NCBI RefSeq assembly: GCF_016592435.1
Contig: NZ_AP014545.1
Location: forward strand, 3,691,001-3,755,000
Length of the DNA: 64,000 nt
From: Amphritea japonica ATCC BAA-1530
Lineage (GTDB): Bacteria > Pseudomonadota > Gammaproteobacteria > Pseudomonadales > Balneatricaceae
Direction: 5' to 3'
The notes under the pieces are model-generated. The model did no database searches. It saw only the letters and a list, made by a program, of their open reading frames with translations, and was not told the DNA's origin. This document shows positions 45,948-54,398 of the stretch, piece after piece (the stretch's first letter is position 1; each line of letters starts with the position of its first letter). Position numbers and translations under genes: made by a program.

Positions 45948-47696
45948 ATGCGCAGGCCTATTCTCTCTGTCATTTTGGGTACTCTCACCCTGCTTCCCAC
46001 TCTCTTATTCGCGGTTAATGAAGATCTCGCACCAGAATCGGCCACCGGAACCCTACAACAGAAAAGTATCGAAGCTCAGCATCAACTGGTTGTCACCGCA
46101 CACCCCTTAGCCACTCAAGCTGGATATAGGGTGTTACAACAAGGGGGGAGCGCCGCAGATGCAGCTGTTGCCATCCAGGCAATGCTAACCTTAGTCGAGC
46201 CCCAGTCATCCGGCATCGGAGGTGGCGCCTTCATGCTTTACTGGGATAACACCAGTAAACAATTAAAGGCCTTTGACGGCAGAGAAACCGCCCCGGCATC
46301 CGCTGATGAAAACCTCTTTATAACTAACGAGGGGAAACCAATGCGCTGGTGGGATGCAATGGTTGGCGGCCGCTCAGTGGGAACGCCTGGCGTGCTGGCA
46401 ATGCTAGAAAAAAGCCATAAGCAATACGGAAAGAGTTCATGGTCTTCACTATTTGAAGATGCAATTGAAACCTCTGAAAGCGGCTTTCAGGTGAGTCCAA
46501 GACTTCACCAACTGCTCTCTTCAAAGATAAACCCAGGTTTGGGAAAGTACCCTCAGGCCCGCAATTATTTCTTTACCCCAGAGGGAGAGCCACTACCCGA
46601 AGGCCACCAGCTAACCAATCCAGAATTAGCAAAATCACTGCGTCACATCGCTAAAAGCGGAGCGGCTGCCTTTTACCAGGGAGAACTGTCGAAAAAGATT
46701 ATCGATGCGGTAAAACAAGCCACCGACAACCCCGGTAAACTTCAGCAAAGTGATCTGAAAAACTATCAAGCGATCGAGCGTCAGGCTATTTGTCGCCCAT
46801 TCAGAGAGTATCGGGTCTGCGGCTTTCCGCCTCCCACATCCGGCGGTATAACAACACTGCAGATAATTAAGCTGATGGAACTGGCCGAGCCGAAGCAGCT
46901 ACAACCAACTTCTATAGAATTCTATCAATTATTTACTCAGGCAAGCCGTTTAGCCTATGCGGACAGGGCGCGTTATCTGGCTGACAGCGATTTTGTCGAT
47001 GTCCCTATGGATCAGCTACTGAACGAAAACTATCTGCGACAGCGTAGTAAGCTGATAAATCTCTCGAAAGATATGGGAAAAGCTAGTCCCGGTGAATTAC
47101 CTGACAGGCTAAGCCGCGCTGACGACCGGTCTCCTGAACTACCGTCCACCAGCCACTTTGTTATTGTCGATCGCTGGGGTAACGCGGTATCTATGACCAG
47201 TAGTATCGAGATGGCCTTTGGTTCAACTCTGATGGCCGGTGGTTTTTTGCTAAATAATCAGCTGACCGATTTCTCTTTCATCGCCGAGCAAGAAGGAAAA
47301 CCTGTTGCTAACCGGGTTCAGCCAGGTAAGCGCCCTCGCAGCTCCATGTCACCAATTATGGTGTTTGATCGGAATAACCAACTAGTTGCCGCACTCGGTT
47401 CCCCCGGAGGCAGCCGGATTATTAGCTACGTTGCAAAAAACCTTTATCTCAAACTCAGTTCTGATATGTCTTTGCAACAAGCATTCAATACGCCTCATGT
47501 GGTCAACCGTAACGGCGTGACTGAACTGGAAGCAGGCACAACCGCAGAGCAACTGGCTCAGCCGCTCAGCGCTATCGGTCATGACCTCAAAATAAGAGAC
47601 CTGAACAGTGGCTTGCATGGCTTTTTTCGCCAGGCTGACGGGGCATGGAAAAGTGCCGTTGACCCACGCAGGGAAGGAACCGCTCTGGGAGATTAA
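45948..47696 (+). CDS. ggt: Gamma-glutamyltransferase
   Basis: 582 residues, exported (signal peptide about 1-22, cleaved near LLFAVNE). It is made as a precursor that cuts itself before the catalytic Thr, here in STSHFVIVDRWGNAVSMTSS (near residue 400). Other conserved parts: GGSAADAAVAIQAMLTLVEP, GIGGGAFMLYW, RETAP and the GSPGGSRI loop. It breaks down glutathione and other gamma-glutamyl compounds in the periplasm, releasing glutamate. Length matches E. coli Ggt (580). Confidence 0.95.
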   Translation: MRRPILSVILGTLTLLPTLLFAVNEDLAPESATGTLQQKSIEAQHQLVVTAHPLATQAGYRVLQQGGSAADAAVAIQAMLTLVEPQSSGIGGGAFMLYWDNTSKQLKAFDGRETAPASADENLFITNEGKPMRWWDAMVGGRSVGTPGVLAMLEKSHKQYGKSSWSSLFEDAIETSESGFQVSPRLHQLLSSKINPGLGKYPQARNYFFTPEGEPLPEGHQLTNPELAKSLRHIAKSGAAAFYQGELSKKIIDAVKQATDNPGKLQQSDLKNYQAIERQAICRPFREYRVCGFPPPTSGGITTLQIIKLMELAEPKQLQPTSIEFYQLFTQASRLAYADRARYLADSDFVDVPMDQLLNENYLRQRSKLINLSKDMGKASPGELPDRLSRADDRSPELPSTSHFVIVDRWGNAVSMTSSIEMAFGSTLMAGGFLLNNQLTDFSFIAEQEGKPVANRVQPGKRPRSSMSPIMVFDRNNQLVAALGSPGGSRIISYVAKNLYLKLSSDMSLQQAFNTPHVVNRNGVTELEAGTTAEQLAQPLSAIGHDLKIRDLNSGLHGFFRQADGAWKSAVDPRREGTALGD

Positions 47697-47990
47697 ACCG
47701 CAGGACCCATATCTGCACCTGAGCGCTTTTTAAAAGAGCCCGGGTGCTTCCCCCAGCGCCCTCCCTCTCTCGTCTTCCCTCTTAACATCTATCACAAACC
47801 CCATACCCATTTTGGGAATTAATGTGTAAACATTTCTCTACTTTAGTCGATATAATAAACATAGAAATTGTGCAGAGCACAAAATATTACTAACGATCCA
47901 GATTGAGCCAATAAAAACAGCCTTTCATAATTCTGAAATCAGTTTAGTTTATATTTAACTTATTGATTTATAAATATATGGTGTATCGAA
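47697..47990. other. Gap between ggt and fabI
   Basis: 294 bases. A weak hairpin GCACC/GGGTGC near 47715-47742 may end ggt. The AT-rich part before fabI (47860-47985) probably contains its promoter; no clear box was assigned. Confidence 0.4.
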
Positions 47991-48761
47991 ATGTCTAATT
48001 TACTAATGGCTGGAAAAAAAGTTCTTATTGTCGGAATTGCCAACGATAAAAGTATCGCTTACGGCGTTGCAAAAAAACTTCACGCGCAAGGCGCAGAACT
48101 CGCCATTACTTATCTAAATGATAAAGCTGAGCGCTTTGTTCGCCCTCTTGCAGAAGAACTTGAGGCATCGATTATCATGCCACTTGATGTGACTCAAGAG
48201 CAGCAGATGATCGACCTATTTAAAGCGCTAGAAGAAGCCTGGGGGTCTTTAGATGGATTAGTCCACTCGCTGGCATTCTGTCCACTGGAAGATCTTCACG
48301 CGCCGATCTCCGAATGCTCCCGCGAGGGTTTTACCCAGGCAATGGACGTTTCGTGTTTCTCTTTCATCCACATGGCCTCTTTTGCTAAAGACCTCATGAA
48401 AGATGGCGGATCTATGATCAACTTCTCCTACCTCGGCAGCGCTCTGGCAACCGGTGACTATAATGTGATGGGCTGCGCTAAAGCAGCACTTGAAGCCGCC
48501 ACACGCTATCTGGCAAGAGACCTTGGCCCGCGCCATATTCGTGTAAATTCAATATCGCCGGGCACTATTGCCACTCGCGCTGCAGGTGGTATTAAAGATT
48601 TTGCCACCATGCTGGAGTACAACCAGAACAAAGCAGTCGACCATCAGCTACCCACTATCGAAGAGGTTGGTGATGCTGCAATGTTCTACCTAAGCGACCT
48701 GTCCAAAGGAACTTCCGGTAGCATCCACTACGTCGACCATGGTGTTGCTATCGTTGGATAA
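47991..48761 (+). CDS. fabI: Enoyl-[acyl-carrier-protein] reductase, FabI type
   Basis: 256 residues, short-chain dehydrogenase fold. N-terminal cofactor region KVLIVGIANDKSIAYGVAKKL carries the GIA-N-x-x-S-I-A-x-G pattern that distinguishes FabI from other reductases. The active site YNVMGCAK gives Tyr-N6-Lys, and SPGTIATRAAGGIKDF is the FabI substrate loop. It performs the last step of each fatty-acid elongation cycle with NADH. The MINFSYLGSALATGDYN portion differs from E. coli FabI (SYLGAERAIPNYN), so a paralogous or specialised role is possible. Monocistronic, with a terminator behind. Confidence 0.9.
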   Translation: MSNLLMAGKKVLIVGIANDKSIAYGVAKKLHAQGAELAITYLNDKAERFVRPLAEELEASIIMPLDVTQEQQMIDLFKALEEAWGSLDGLVHSLAFCPLEDLHAPISECSREGFTQAMDVSCFSFIHMASFAKDLMKDGGSMINFSYLGSALATGDYNVMGCAKAALEAATRYLARDLGPRHIRVNSISPGTIATRAAGGIKDFATMLEYNQNKAVDHQLPTIEEVGDAAMFYLSDLSKGTSGSIHYVDHGVAIVG

Positions 48762-48780
48762 CAGGCCTGCCTGAAACAGA

Positions 48781-48809
48781 TAAAAACACCGCTCTGCGGT
48801 GTTTTTTTA
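48781..48809 (+). terminator. Terminator of fabI
   Basis: AACACCGC-TCT-GCGGTGTT stem followed by six T. Confidence 0.9.
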
Positions 48810-48954
48810 TGGCTGAAACACTACGGGTTACTCGACCAAATAACATTGCTTTCTATGTGGGATTATCTGGTAAGATAAGGAATAGCTGGAATCAGGGACG
48901 CTCATTCAGACAAAAACTCACATGCTGAACGCATATAAAAGACCGTAATCTTTA

Positions 48955-50118
48955 ATGAACACATATCCAGATCTCGATTTCTTTGAAGCTTTCCCCTGGA
49001 ATAAGGGTTTTGAATTAGGTATTCCCGCGATTGATGATCAGCATAAACAACTGATCGTCCTTATAAACCGACTCGTGAACACCCTGATTCATAACAAACC
49101 AATGGAGATTAATGACGCCTTTAGCGAACTGGCTGAGTATGCAGATTTTCATTTTGTCACTGAAGAAGCTATTTGGGCCGAGCACTTACAAAATGATGAC
49201 TGGGTAGCGTCGCATCGCCATAATCATGCATCCTTCCTTCCCGCGGTTAAAGCCATTCAGGAAAAAGAGGAAGGCAAGCCGCTTCCGGAAGTCATTGAGA
49301 AAATCCTACGATTTCTGACCCGCTGGCTGGCATTCCATATCATCGATGATGACAAACGCTTAGCCATCGCCGTCAAAGCGCTCGAGTCAGGCGCCAACGT
49401 TGATGAAGCCAAGAAACACGCTGAACTTGAGATGGATAGCTCGATCAATATATTGATCGACATCGTTCTCACTATGTATGATGGCCTTTCCTCTCGCACC
49501 CTGAACCTCATGCGAGAACGTCAGGCTCGAATAGCCGCAGAATCAGAGCTCAAACAGGCCAACCTCAAATTGGCACAGCTGTCGATAACCGATCAACTCA
49601 CCGGCTTATACAACCGAAGACATTTTGATGAAGTGCTGGATGTGGAGCTTAAAGGTGCTATTCACACTCAGTCAGCCCTGAATTTCTTCCTTTTGGATAT
49701 CGACTTCTTCAAGCGCCTCAATGACCGATACGGTCACCAACAAGGAGATATCGCTCTTCAGCAAGTAGCACAACAATTACAGTCCCTTTGCCAACACCCA
49801 TCTGAATATGCATTTCGGCTCGGAGGTGAGGAATTCGCCATCGTTTCAGTCACCACCACTGAAAACGATCCTCTACTGTTTGCAAAAGCCATCTGCGACT
49901 CAATCTCGGCCCTGGCAATAGAAAATAAGGATAGTGATACCGCAGATATCCTCACTGTTTCGGTAGGGATGATATGCGGCATACCACAACCTACTGAGAA
50001 CAGAGATAAGCTCATGCAACAGGCAGACAGATGCCTCTACTTTGCCAAGAGAAACGGGCGAAACCAAGTCATCAGCCCAGCAGACCTGAATGAACAGAGC
50101 CTCCTCTCTCTCCCCTGA
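48955..50118 (+). CDS. Bacteriohemerythrin-GGDEF diguanylate cyclase
   Basis: 387 residues. Residues 12-145 form a bacteriohemerythrin four-helix bundle: GIPAIDDQHKQLI (His and Glu/Asp ligands), HFVTEEAIW, HRHNHASFL and HIIDDD, the usual ligand pattern of the oxygen-binding di-iron centre. A helical linker (about 150-210) joins a GGDEF domain with GGEEF active site; the position of the RxxD inhibitory site reads HPSE, so feedback inhibition should be absent. Known relatives make cyclic di-GMP according to oxygen or redox state. It is convergent with cynS, with one base between the genes' ends. Confidence 0.92.
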   Translation: MNTYPDLDFFEAFPWNKGFELGIPAIDDQHKQLIVLINRLVNTLIHNKPMEINDAFSELAEYADFHFVTEEAIWAEHLQNDDWVASHRHNHASFLPAVKAIQEKEEGKPLPEVIEKILRFLTRWLAFHIIDDDKRLAIAVKALESGANVDEAKKHAELEMDSSINILIDIVLTMYDGLSSRTLNLMRERQARIAAESELKQANLKLAQLSITDQLTGLYNRRHFDEVLDVELKGAIHTQSALNFFLLDIDFFKRLNDRYGHQQGDIALQQVAQQLQSLCQHPSEYAFRLGGEEFAIVSVTTTENDPLLFAKAICDSISALAIENKDSDTADILTVSVGMICGIPQPTENRDKLMQQADRCLYFAKRNGRNQVISPADLNEQSLLSLP

Positions 50119-50568
50119 TCAATAGGTTTTATAAGGCAAAAACTTACCCGAAAGCACTACGTTAACCCGATCGCCATTAGGGTTCGCTTCACGCTGAATA
50201 TCCATAGAGAAGTCGATAGCACTCATTATTCCGTCACCGAACTCTTCATGAATCAGCTCTTTAATCGTGTTGCCATAGACATTAACTACCTCATACCAGC
50301 GATAGATCAACGGATCAGTAGGCACCGCGGTAGGTAGAGAACCCTTATAAGGCGCAATCTGTAACCAGGCAACCGCTTCATCTGGTAGACCAAAGATCTC
50401 ACCAATAACCTCCGCCTGTTGCTTATCAAGAGTCATCTGTCCCAGACATGCAGCCGTTGTCCACTCTTTTGAGAGGCCGATCGCGGCGGCCACGTCACTC
50501 CATTTAATCCCTTTGCTAACTTTCGCTGCCATAATTGCGGCAGTGACTTCTTCCCGATTACTAATCAT
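50119..50568 (-). CDS. cynS: Cyanate hydratase (cyanase)
   Basis: 149 residues, slightly shorter than E. coli CynS (156). It turns cyanate and bicarbonate into carbamate and CO2, giving ammonia. An N-terminal helix-turn-helix-like bundle (1-75) precedes the catalytic part with YRWYEVVNVYG (catalytic Arg and Glu) and GIMSAIDFSM (catalytic Ser). Last gene of the three-gene operon after the phosphatase/kinase, 29 bases downstream. Supports use of cyanate as a nitrogen source or its detoxification. Confidence 0.96.
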   Translation of the reverse strand: MISNREEVTAAIMAAKVSKGIKWSDVAAAIGLSKEWTTAACLGQMTLDKQQAEVIGEIFGLPDEAVAWLQIAPYKGSLPTAVPTDPLIYRWYEVVNVYGNTIKELIHEEFGDGIMSAIDFSMDIQREANPNGDRVNVVLSGKFLPYKTY

Positions 50569-50597
50569 AGGTCACTCCTCAGGTTTCATTTAATCCA

Positions 50598-52331
50598 TCA
50601 TTGATTATTCAGTTGCACCAGCAGAAACAGCACCACCAGCGTTAACAGAAAAGAGACTGATCTCCAGAACAGCAGAGGGTTTCTCTCCATCAGGGGAGGC
50701 TGATTGCGGCGCAAATAGTTGTGATTAGGTTTACGCAGGTCGTACACAAATTCAGATACCTCTGCGTAGCGTTTGTACGGGTTTGGCTGTAGCCCTTTCT
50801 GCAGCGTTGCGTCGACCCATCTGGGGATCGCTTTTTCCTCATCGAAAACAGATTGATATAAGAGTTTACGTTGTGCCGATGAGGTGGTGCATTTAGCAAC
50901 CTGAGTCCCATAAGGGAAACGTCCTGATAGCATGTGATAAGCAATTACCGCCAGCGAGAAGAGATCAGAGCGGGTTGATATGACTTCGCCGACAAAATAC
51001 TCCGGTGCCATATACAGTGCCGTCCCCGGCATATCCAGTTGCGCCAGAGTATTTTCAGCTTCAACAATTCCGGCAACACGAACCGCACCAAAATCAACAA
51101 TTTTTACGGTGCCGTTACTATCGATCATCACATTTTCAGGCCGCAGATCCTGATGCAGGATCTCTTTACGATGCATCGCCTGCAAGCCTGTCGCTATCTG
51201 TTCGATAACATTTCGAACCACTTCTATATCAGGGTTGGGGTTATCGATCAGCCACTGGGCAAGCGTCTGACCTTCAATATATTCATTAACGGTGTAGAGA
51301 TAGTTTCGCTCACGGCTTTGTAAGCCCGCTTTCATAACGTGAGCGCTATTGATACGTCGCGCAACCCATTCTTCCATCAAAAAACGTTCCAGGTAGGCGG
51401 GATCATCTCTCAAATCAACGGAAGGGATTTTGATAACTACCCGAGTGTTACTGCCGGGATCTTCAGCAAGGTATACATGACTGCGACTGCTAGCATGCAG
51501 CTCTCTCAGAATCTGGTAACCGTCAAATGCCTTCCTCGCCTGCAACAAAGGCGGTAGTTCCAGCTCCTCTACCTGATGTTTTAAAGCACTCTCCAGCTGT
51601 TGTGGCAGTTGATCTACGCGGGCAATCTGCAGAGTAAGATTATCATCGCTGCCATTTTCCATTGCCTGTTTAACGATGACCTCTGCGGCCTTATCAAGAT
51701 CATCAGCGCAGTCCTGTAGAGTTTGAAAAATAAACGGGGTTTCTATAAATTCATATACACCATCGGTGCATAAGAGATAGATGTCACCTTCATGCAGGGT
51801 GGAGGTCTGATAATCCAGTTCCATTTCAATATCGATGCCTAATGCACGACTAAGATAACTTTTCTCTTTAGACACCCAGGCCCGGTGATCCTTGGTCAAC
51901 GTTTCCATCCCCTCGCCGCGTAAACGGTAGATCCGGCTGTCGCCAATATGGAAAACATGCAGGCTGGAAGCTTTGAAAACAGCTGCACTCAGGGTGCAGA
52001 CATAACCTTTATCTTTGTTGAAACGGTATTCTGAACGCTGCGTCTGTGAGAATAACCAACCATTGATAGATTCCAGCACACGTTCGCCGGAAGTACGTAC
52101 TGACCAGGCGTCGGAAGTACAGTAGTAATCGGCCAGGAAGCTCTTCACCGCAGTCTCGCTGGCGATCTGGCTTACATTACTGCTGCTGATACCATCCGCA
52201 AGGGCCAGAGCGATACCCTTAAGGCTAAGCTGAGGCTCTTTAGGGATATATGCACCATGAAAGTCCTGGTTCAGCTCTTTTAAGCCTTTATCACTAAACT
52301 GACCTGTACTTATTTTTAGATGCGAATTCAT
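50598..52331 (-). CDS. Fused PP2C phosphatase / Ser-Thr protein kinase, membrane anchored
   Basis: 577 residues. Residues 1-245 form a PP2C phosphatase (ALADGISSS, VFHIGDSRIYRL, LLCTDGVYEF; metal-binding Asp in each). Residues 270-530 form a Hanks-type kinase: VVIKIPS (ATP Lys), HQDLRPENVMID (catalytic loop; Gln replaces the common Arg of HRD), VDFGAVRV. A C-terminal helix (555-573) anchors it. Such fusions are known next to nitrate/nitrite assimilation genes in Pseudomonas. Here it sits between an FNT channel and cyanase, so it probably controls nitrogen uptake. Its target is unknown. Confidence 0.88.
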   Translation of the reverse strand: MNSHLKISTGQFSDKGLKELNQDFHGAYIPKEPQLSLKGIALALADGISSSNVSQIASETAVKSFLADYYCTSDAWSVRTSGERVLESINGWLFSQTQRSEYRFNKDKGYVCTLSAAVFKASSLHVFHIGDSRIYRLRGEGMETLTKDHRAWVSKEKSYLSRALGIDIEMELDYQTSTLHEGDIYLLCTDGVYEFIETPFIFQTLQDCADDLDKAAEVIVKQAMENGSDDNLTLQIARVDQLPQQLESALKHQVEELELPPLLQARKAFDGYQILRELHASSRSHVYLAEDPGSNTRVVIKIPSVDLRDDPAYLERFLMEEWVARRINSAHVMKAGLQSRERNYLYTVNEYIEGQTLAQWLIDNPNPDIEVVRNVIEQIATGLQAMHRKEILHQDLRPENVMIDSNGTVKIVDFGAVRVAGIVEAENTLAQLDMPGTALYMAPEYFVGEVISTRSDLFSLAVIAYHMLSGRFPYGTQVAKCTTSSAQRKLLYQSVFDEEKAIPRWVDATLQKGLQPNPYKRYAEVSEFVYDLRKPNHNYLRRNQPPLMERNPLLFWRSVSFLLTLVVLFLLVQLNNQ

Positions 52332-52387
52332 GACAGAAGCACTCTGATTGCAGGAGGAGTCATATTAACCAAAGGCCCGTTCAGAAA

Positions 52388-52416
52388 ATCCCGGAGGTCA
52401 GACAGACCTCCGGGAT
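52388..52416 (-). terminator. GC-rich hairpin between the channel and the phosphatase/kinase gene
   Basis: Minus strand CCCGGAGGTC-TGTCT-GACCTCCGGG, a perfect ten-bp stem followed by ATTTTCT. Likely a partial terminator that lowers expression of the downstream kinase and cynS. Confidence 0.6.
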
Positions 52417-52446
52417 TCAGGCAACTGTTTGGCTGTAGTACAGGGT

Positions 52447-53283
52447 CTACATTGCCGCTACAGTTTTAGCTGCAGCAACTTTACGCTCTTTACTTGTTTT
52501 AACGTGTGTCAGGTAAAGAGGTAAACCAACCAACAGAAAGCCACCTGCCAGGTTACCCAGAGCCGTTGGTATCTCATTCCAGATCAGGTATTCCATAATA
52601 GTGAAGTCACCACCCATGATCATAGAGAATGGGAACAGGAACATGTTTACAATTGAGTGCTCGAAAGCCATGTAGAAAAACAGCATGATCGGCATCCACA
52701 TCGCTGCCATTTTAGCGCCCGCAGAGGTAGAGATCATCGCTCCGACAACACCCATAGATACCATCCAGTTACACAGCATGCCGCGGATAAAGATGGTAAA
52801 CCAACCCAGTACCCCTTGCTCCTGATAACCCAGGGTTCGTGCTTCACCGATAGCACTTACCTTAGCGGCGACAACCCCACCATCAACCTGATAGCCATAT
52901 GTCAGAATGAAAGAGGCAAAGAAAGCAACCATCAAAGCACCCGACAGGTTACCGATAAATACCAGCCCCCAGTTACGCAGCAACGCACTCCCTGTGCAAC
53001 CAGGGCGCTTATCAAGTACTGCCAGTGGTACCAGCGTAAACACACCGGTTAACAGGTCGAATTTCATCAGATAGAGCATGATAAAGCCAACAGGGAACAA
53101 ACACGCACCCAGTATCGCGCTACCGGTTTTTGTTATCACGGTAATAGCAAAAAATGCTGCCAGCGCAAGGATCGCGCCTGCCATAAATGCCCGGATATAA
53201 GTGTCTTTGGTGGACATAAAGATTTTCTGTTCACCTGAGTCGACCATTTTGGTCGCAAACTCACTCGGTTCTAAGTAAGCCAT
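52447..53283 (-). CDS. Formate/nitrite transporter (FNT) family channel
   Basis: 278 residues with six membrane helices in the FocA/NirC fold. The FNT signature region near residues 80-100 (GFIMLYLMKFDLLTGVFTLV) contains the L-x-T-G constriction loop, and NWMVSMGVV follows in helix 4. FNT proteins are pentameric channels for formate, nitrite, hydrosulfide or similar monovalent anions. With cynS in the operon the substrate could be nitrite or cyanate. Naming it nirC would go beyond the evidence. First gene of the operon, preceded by a long leader with a strong hairpin. Confidence 0.88.
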   Translation of the reverse strand: MAYLEPSEFATKMVDSGEQKIFMSTKDTYIRAFMAGAILALAAFFAITVITKTGSAILGACLFPVGFIMLYLMKFDLLTGVFTLVPLAVLDKRPGCTGSALLRNWGLVFIGNLSGALMVAFFASFILTYGYQVDGGVVAAKVSAIGEARTLGYQEQGVLGWFTIFIRGMLCNWMVSMGVVGAMISTSAGAKMAAMWMPIMLFFYMAFEHSIVNMFLFPFSMIMGGDFTIMEYLIWNEIPTALGNLAGGFLLVGLPLYLTHVKTSKERKVAAAKTVAAM

Positions 53284-53368
53284 CGTTTTACCTCATCTTG
53301 TTAATTAAAAAGTTAAGTAAAATAATTATGTAAATGCTCTTTCATCTTTTGCCGCATCCTGCAGAGCA

Positions 53369-53424
53369 AAAAAAAAAGCGTCCACCCCTCTATCACCAAA
53401 GTGATAAGGGGTGGACGCCTTTGT
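53369..53424 (-). terminator. Long leader hairpin before the FNT operon (possible attenuator)
   Basis: GCGTCCACCCCT-x-TATCAC arms on both sides of a four-base loop make a stem of about 18-19 bp. On the minus strand ten T follow directly. It lies about 85 bases before the FNT start, within the presumed leader, so it would stop transcription of the operon unless an antitermination step intervenes. Confidence 0.7.
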
Positions 53425-53478
53425 CCGAATCTTTCTAAGTTGTATATGCCGTAGTATCACCGCAGCTTATTGTGCATT

Positions 53479-53492
53479 GCAGTATATATACC
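53479..53492 (-). promoter_or_regulatory. Weak sigma-54-like element before the FNT operon
   Basis: Minus strand GG-N10-GC (GGTATATATACTGC) with a CTGCA -12 block but a poor -24 block. Suggestive only because two NtrC-like half sites lie about 90-120 bases upstream. Confidence 0.25.
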
Positions 53493-53569
53493 CAAATATA
53501 GATAACTCATAAAAAACAATTAGATAAGAAAGAGTCAGCTATAAAAGAACAACACCTGCCGCCCTTTCC

Positions 53570-53600
53570 CGGTGCAACATTTACTCACTTGGTGCACTAT
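53570..53600. promoter_or_regulatory. NtrC-like half sites
   Basis: GGTGCAAC (53571) and TTGGTGCACTAT (53589) repeat the TTGGTGCA half-site known from glnA NtrC enhancers, about two DNA turns apart in direct orientation. Candidate enhancer for the FNT-kinase-cynS operon. Confidence 0.35.
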
Positions 53601-53700
53601 TCCAGCCCAACATGCATGGTAACAATCCCATACCTGTTTTCAGCCCTACTTTCTTTTAATAGTTAAAAACTCAGACTGATTGCAACCTGATTTACAGAGA

Positions 53701-53884
53701 CAAAAAAAGCCCCACTCTCTATACGAGAAGAGTGAGGCTTTATCAAAATAGTTGGTGCCCGGAGGCGGAGCATTGGCCAAAGGACAATACAACATCGTCG
53801 ATTTGGGAGATAGCCCGTAGGATGAGGAGCAACGCGACAAATAATCGAACCTCGGTTCGAGGACGCCCTAACATTCCTCCAGAT
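53701..53884. repeat. Tandem tRNA-Phe-derived repeat, copy A (decayed)
   Basis: A unit made of a terminator-like hairpin (AAGCCCCACTC...GAGTGAGGCTT), the last 17 bases of tRNA-Phe with CCA (minus strand) and about 100 bases of unrelated hairpin-bearing sequence. About 85-90 percent like copy B, 185 bases downstream. Apparent protein frames here are repeat shadows. Confidence 0.85.
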
Positions 53885-53885
53885 A

Positions 53886-54069
53886 CAAAAAAGCCCCAGC
53901 TCTCTAAACGAGAAGAATGAGGCTTTATCAAAATAGTTGATGCCCGGAGGCGGAGCATTGGCCGAAGGACAATACAACATCGCCGTATTTGGGCGATGGC
54001 CCGCAGGGTGAGGAGCAACACGACGAATAATCGAACCCGGTTCGAGGACGCCCTAGCATTCCTCCAGAC
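53886..54069. repeat. Tandem tRNA-Phe-derived repeat, copy B (decayed)
   Basis: Same layout as copy A: terminator-like hairpin, tRNA-Phe 3' end (with ATG in place of TGG next to the CCA), and an insertion with a REP-like inverted repeat CATCGCC-N7-GGCGATG (53978-53998). Ends with CGAACC-CGGTTCGAGGA, a possible degraded T-arm. Confidence 0.85.
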
Positions 54070-54190
54070 ACAAAAAAGCCCCAGCTCTCTATACAAGAAG
54101 AGTGAGGCTTTATCAAAATAGTTGGTGCCCGGAGGCCAGAATTTATAATCAGTCGAACCACCGACACGAGAATTTTTTATTCTTCAGATA
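54070..54190. repeat. Tandem tRNA-Phe-derived repeat, copy C (decayed)
   Basis: Shorter unit (120 bases) lacking the insertion of copies A and B. It keeps the terminator hairpin, the acceptor end GGTGCCCGGAGG, and further tRNA sequence (GAACCACCGACACGAG) up to the anticodon arm, where it breaks off. Confidence 0.85.
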
Positions 54191-54222
54191 CAAAAAAGCC
54201 CCGTTTAAAAACGAGGCTTTAA
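54191..54222 (-). terminator. Terminator of tRNA-Phe
   Basis: Minus strand AAAGCCTCGT-TTTTA-AACGGGGCTTTTTT; a GC-rich stem ending in T six bases after the CCA. The same hairpin begins each decayed copy. Confidence 0.8.
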
Positions 54223-54227
54223 AGTAG

Positions 54228-54303
54228 TGGTGCCCGGAGGCGGAATCGAACCACCGACACGAGGATTTTCAATCCTCTGCTCTACCGACTGAGCTATCCG
54301 GGC
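54228..54303 (-). tRNA. tRNA-Phe (GAA)
   Basis: A 76-nt tRNA with encoded CCA. Minus strand begins GCCCGGATAGCTCAGTCGG; acceptor GCCCGG pairs with CCGGGC, D-arm GCTC/GAGC, anticodon arm AGGATTGAAAATCCT with GAA, T-loop GGTTCGATTCC. Almost identical in form to E. coli tRNA-Phe. Confidence 0.97.
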
Positions 54304-54398
54304 AACGGGCGCTTATTAAACACGGCTGATCGGCAAAAATCAACTGAATTACGCGTCTGTTCAATAAAATATTAAGTTACTGAACAATAAGTAACCGA

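Noticed and set aside
53646..54167. Several overlapping frames with similar peptides (containing repeated ANAPPPG-like segments)
   Set aside because: They are antisense readings of the tandem tRNA-derived repeats; similarity between them comes from the DNA repeat, not from a protein family.
53701..54190. Possible CRISPR-like array
   Set aside because: Units are 120-185 bases, built of tRNA and terminator sequence; no short direct repeats with unique spacers and no cas genes.
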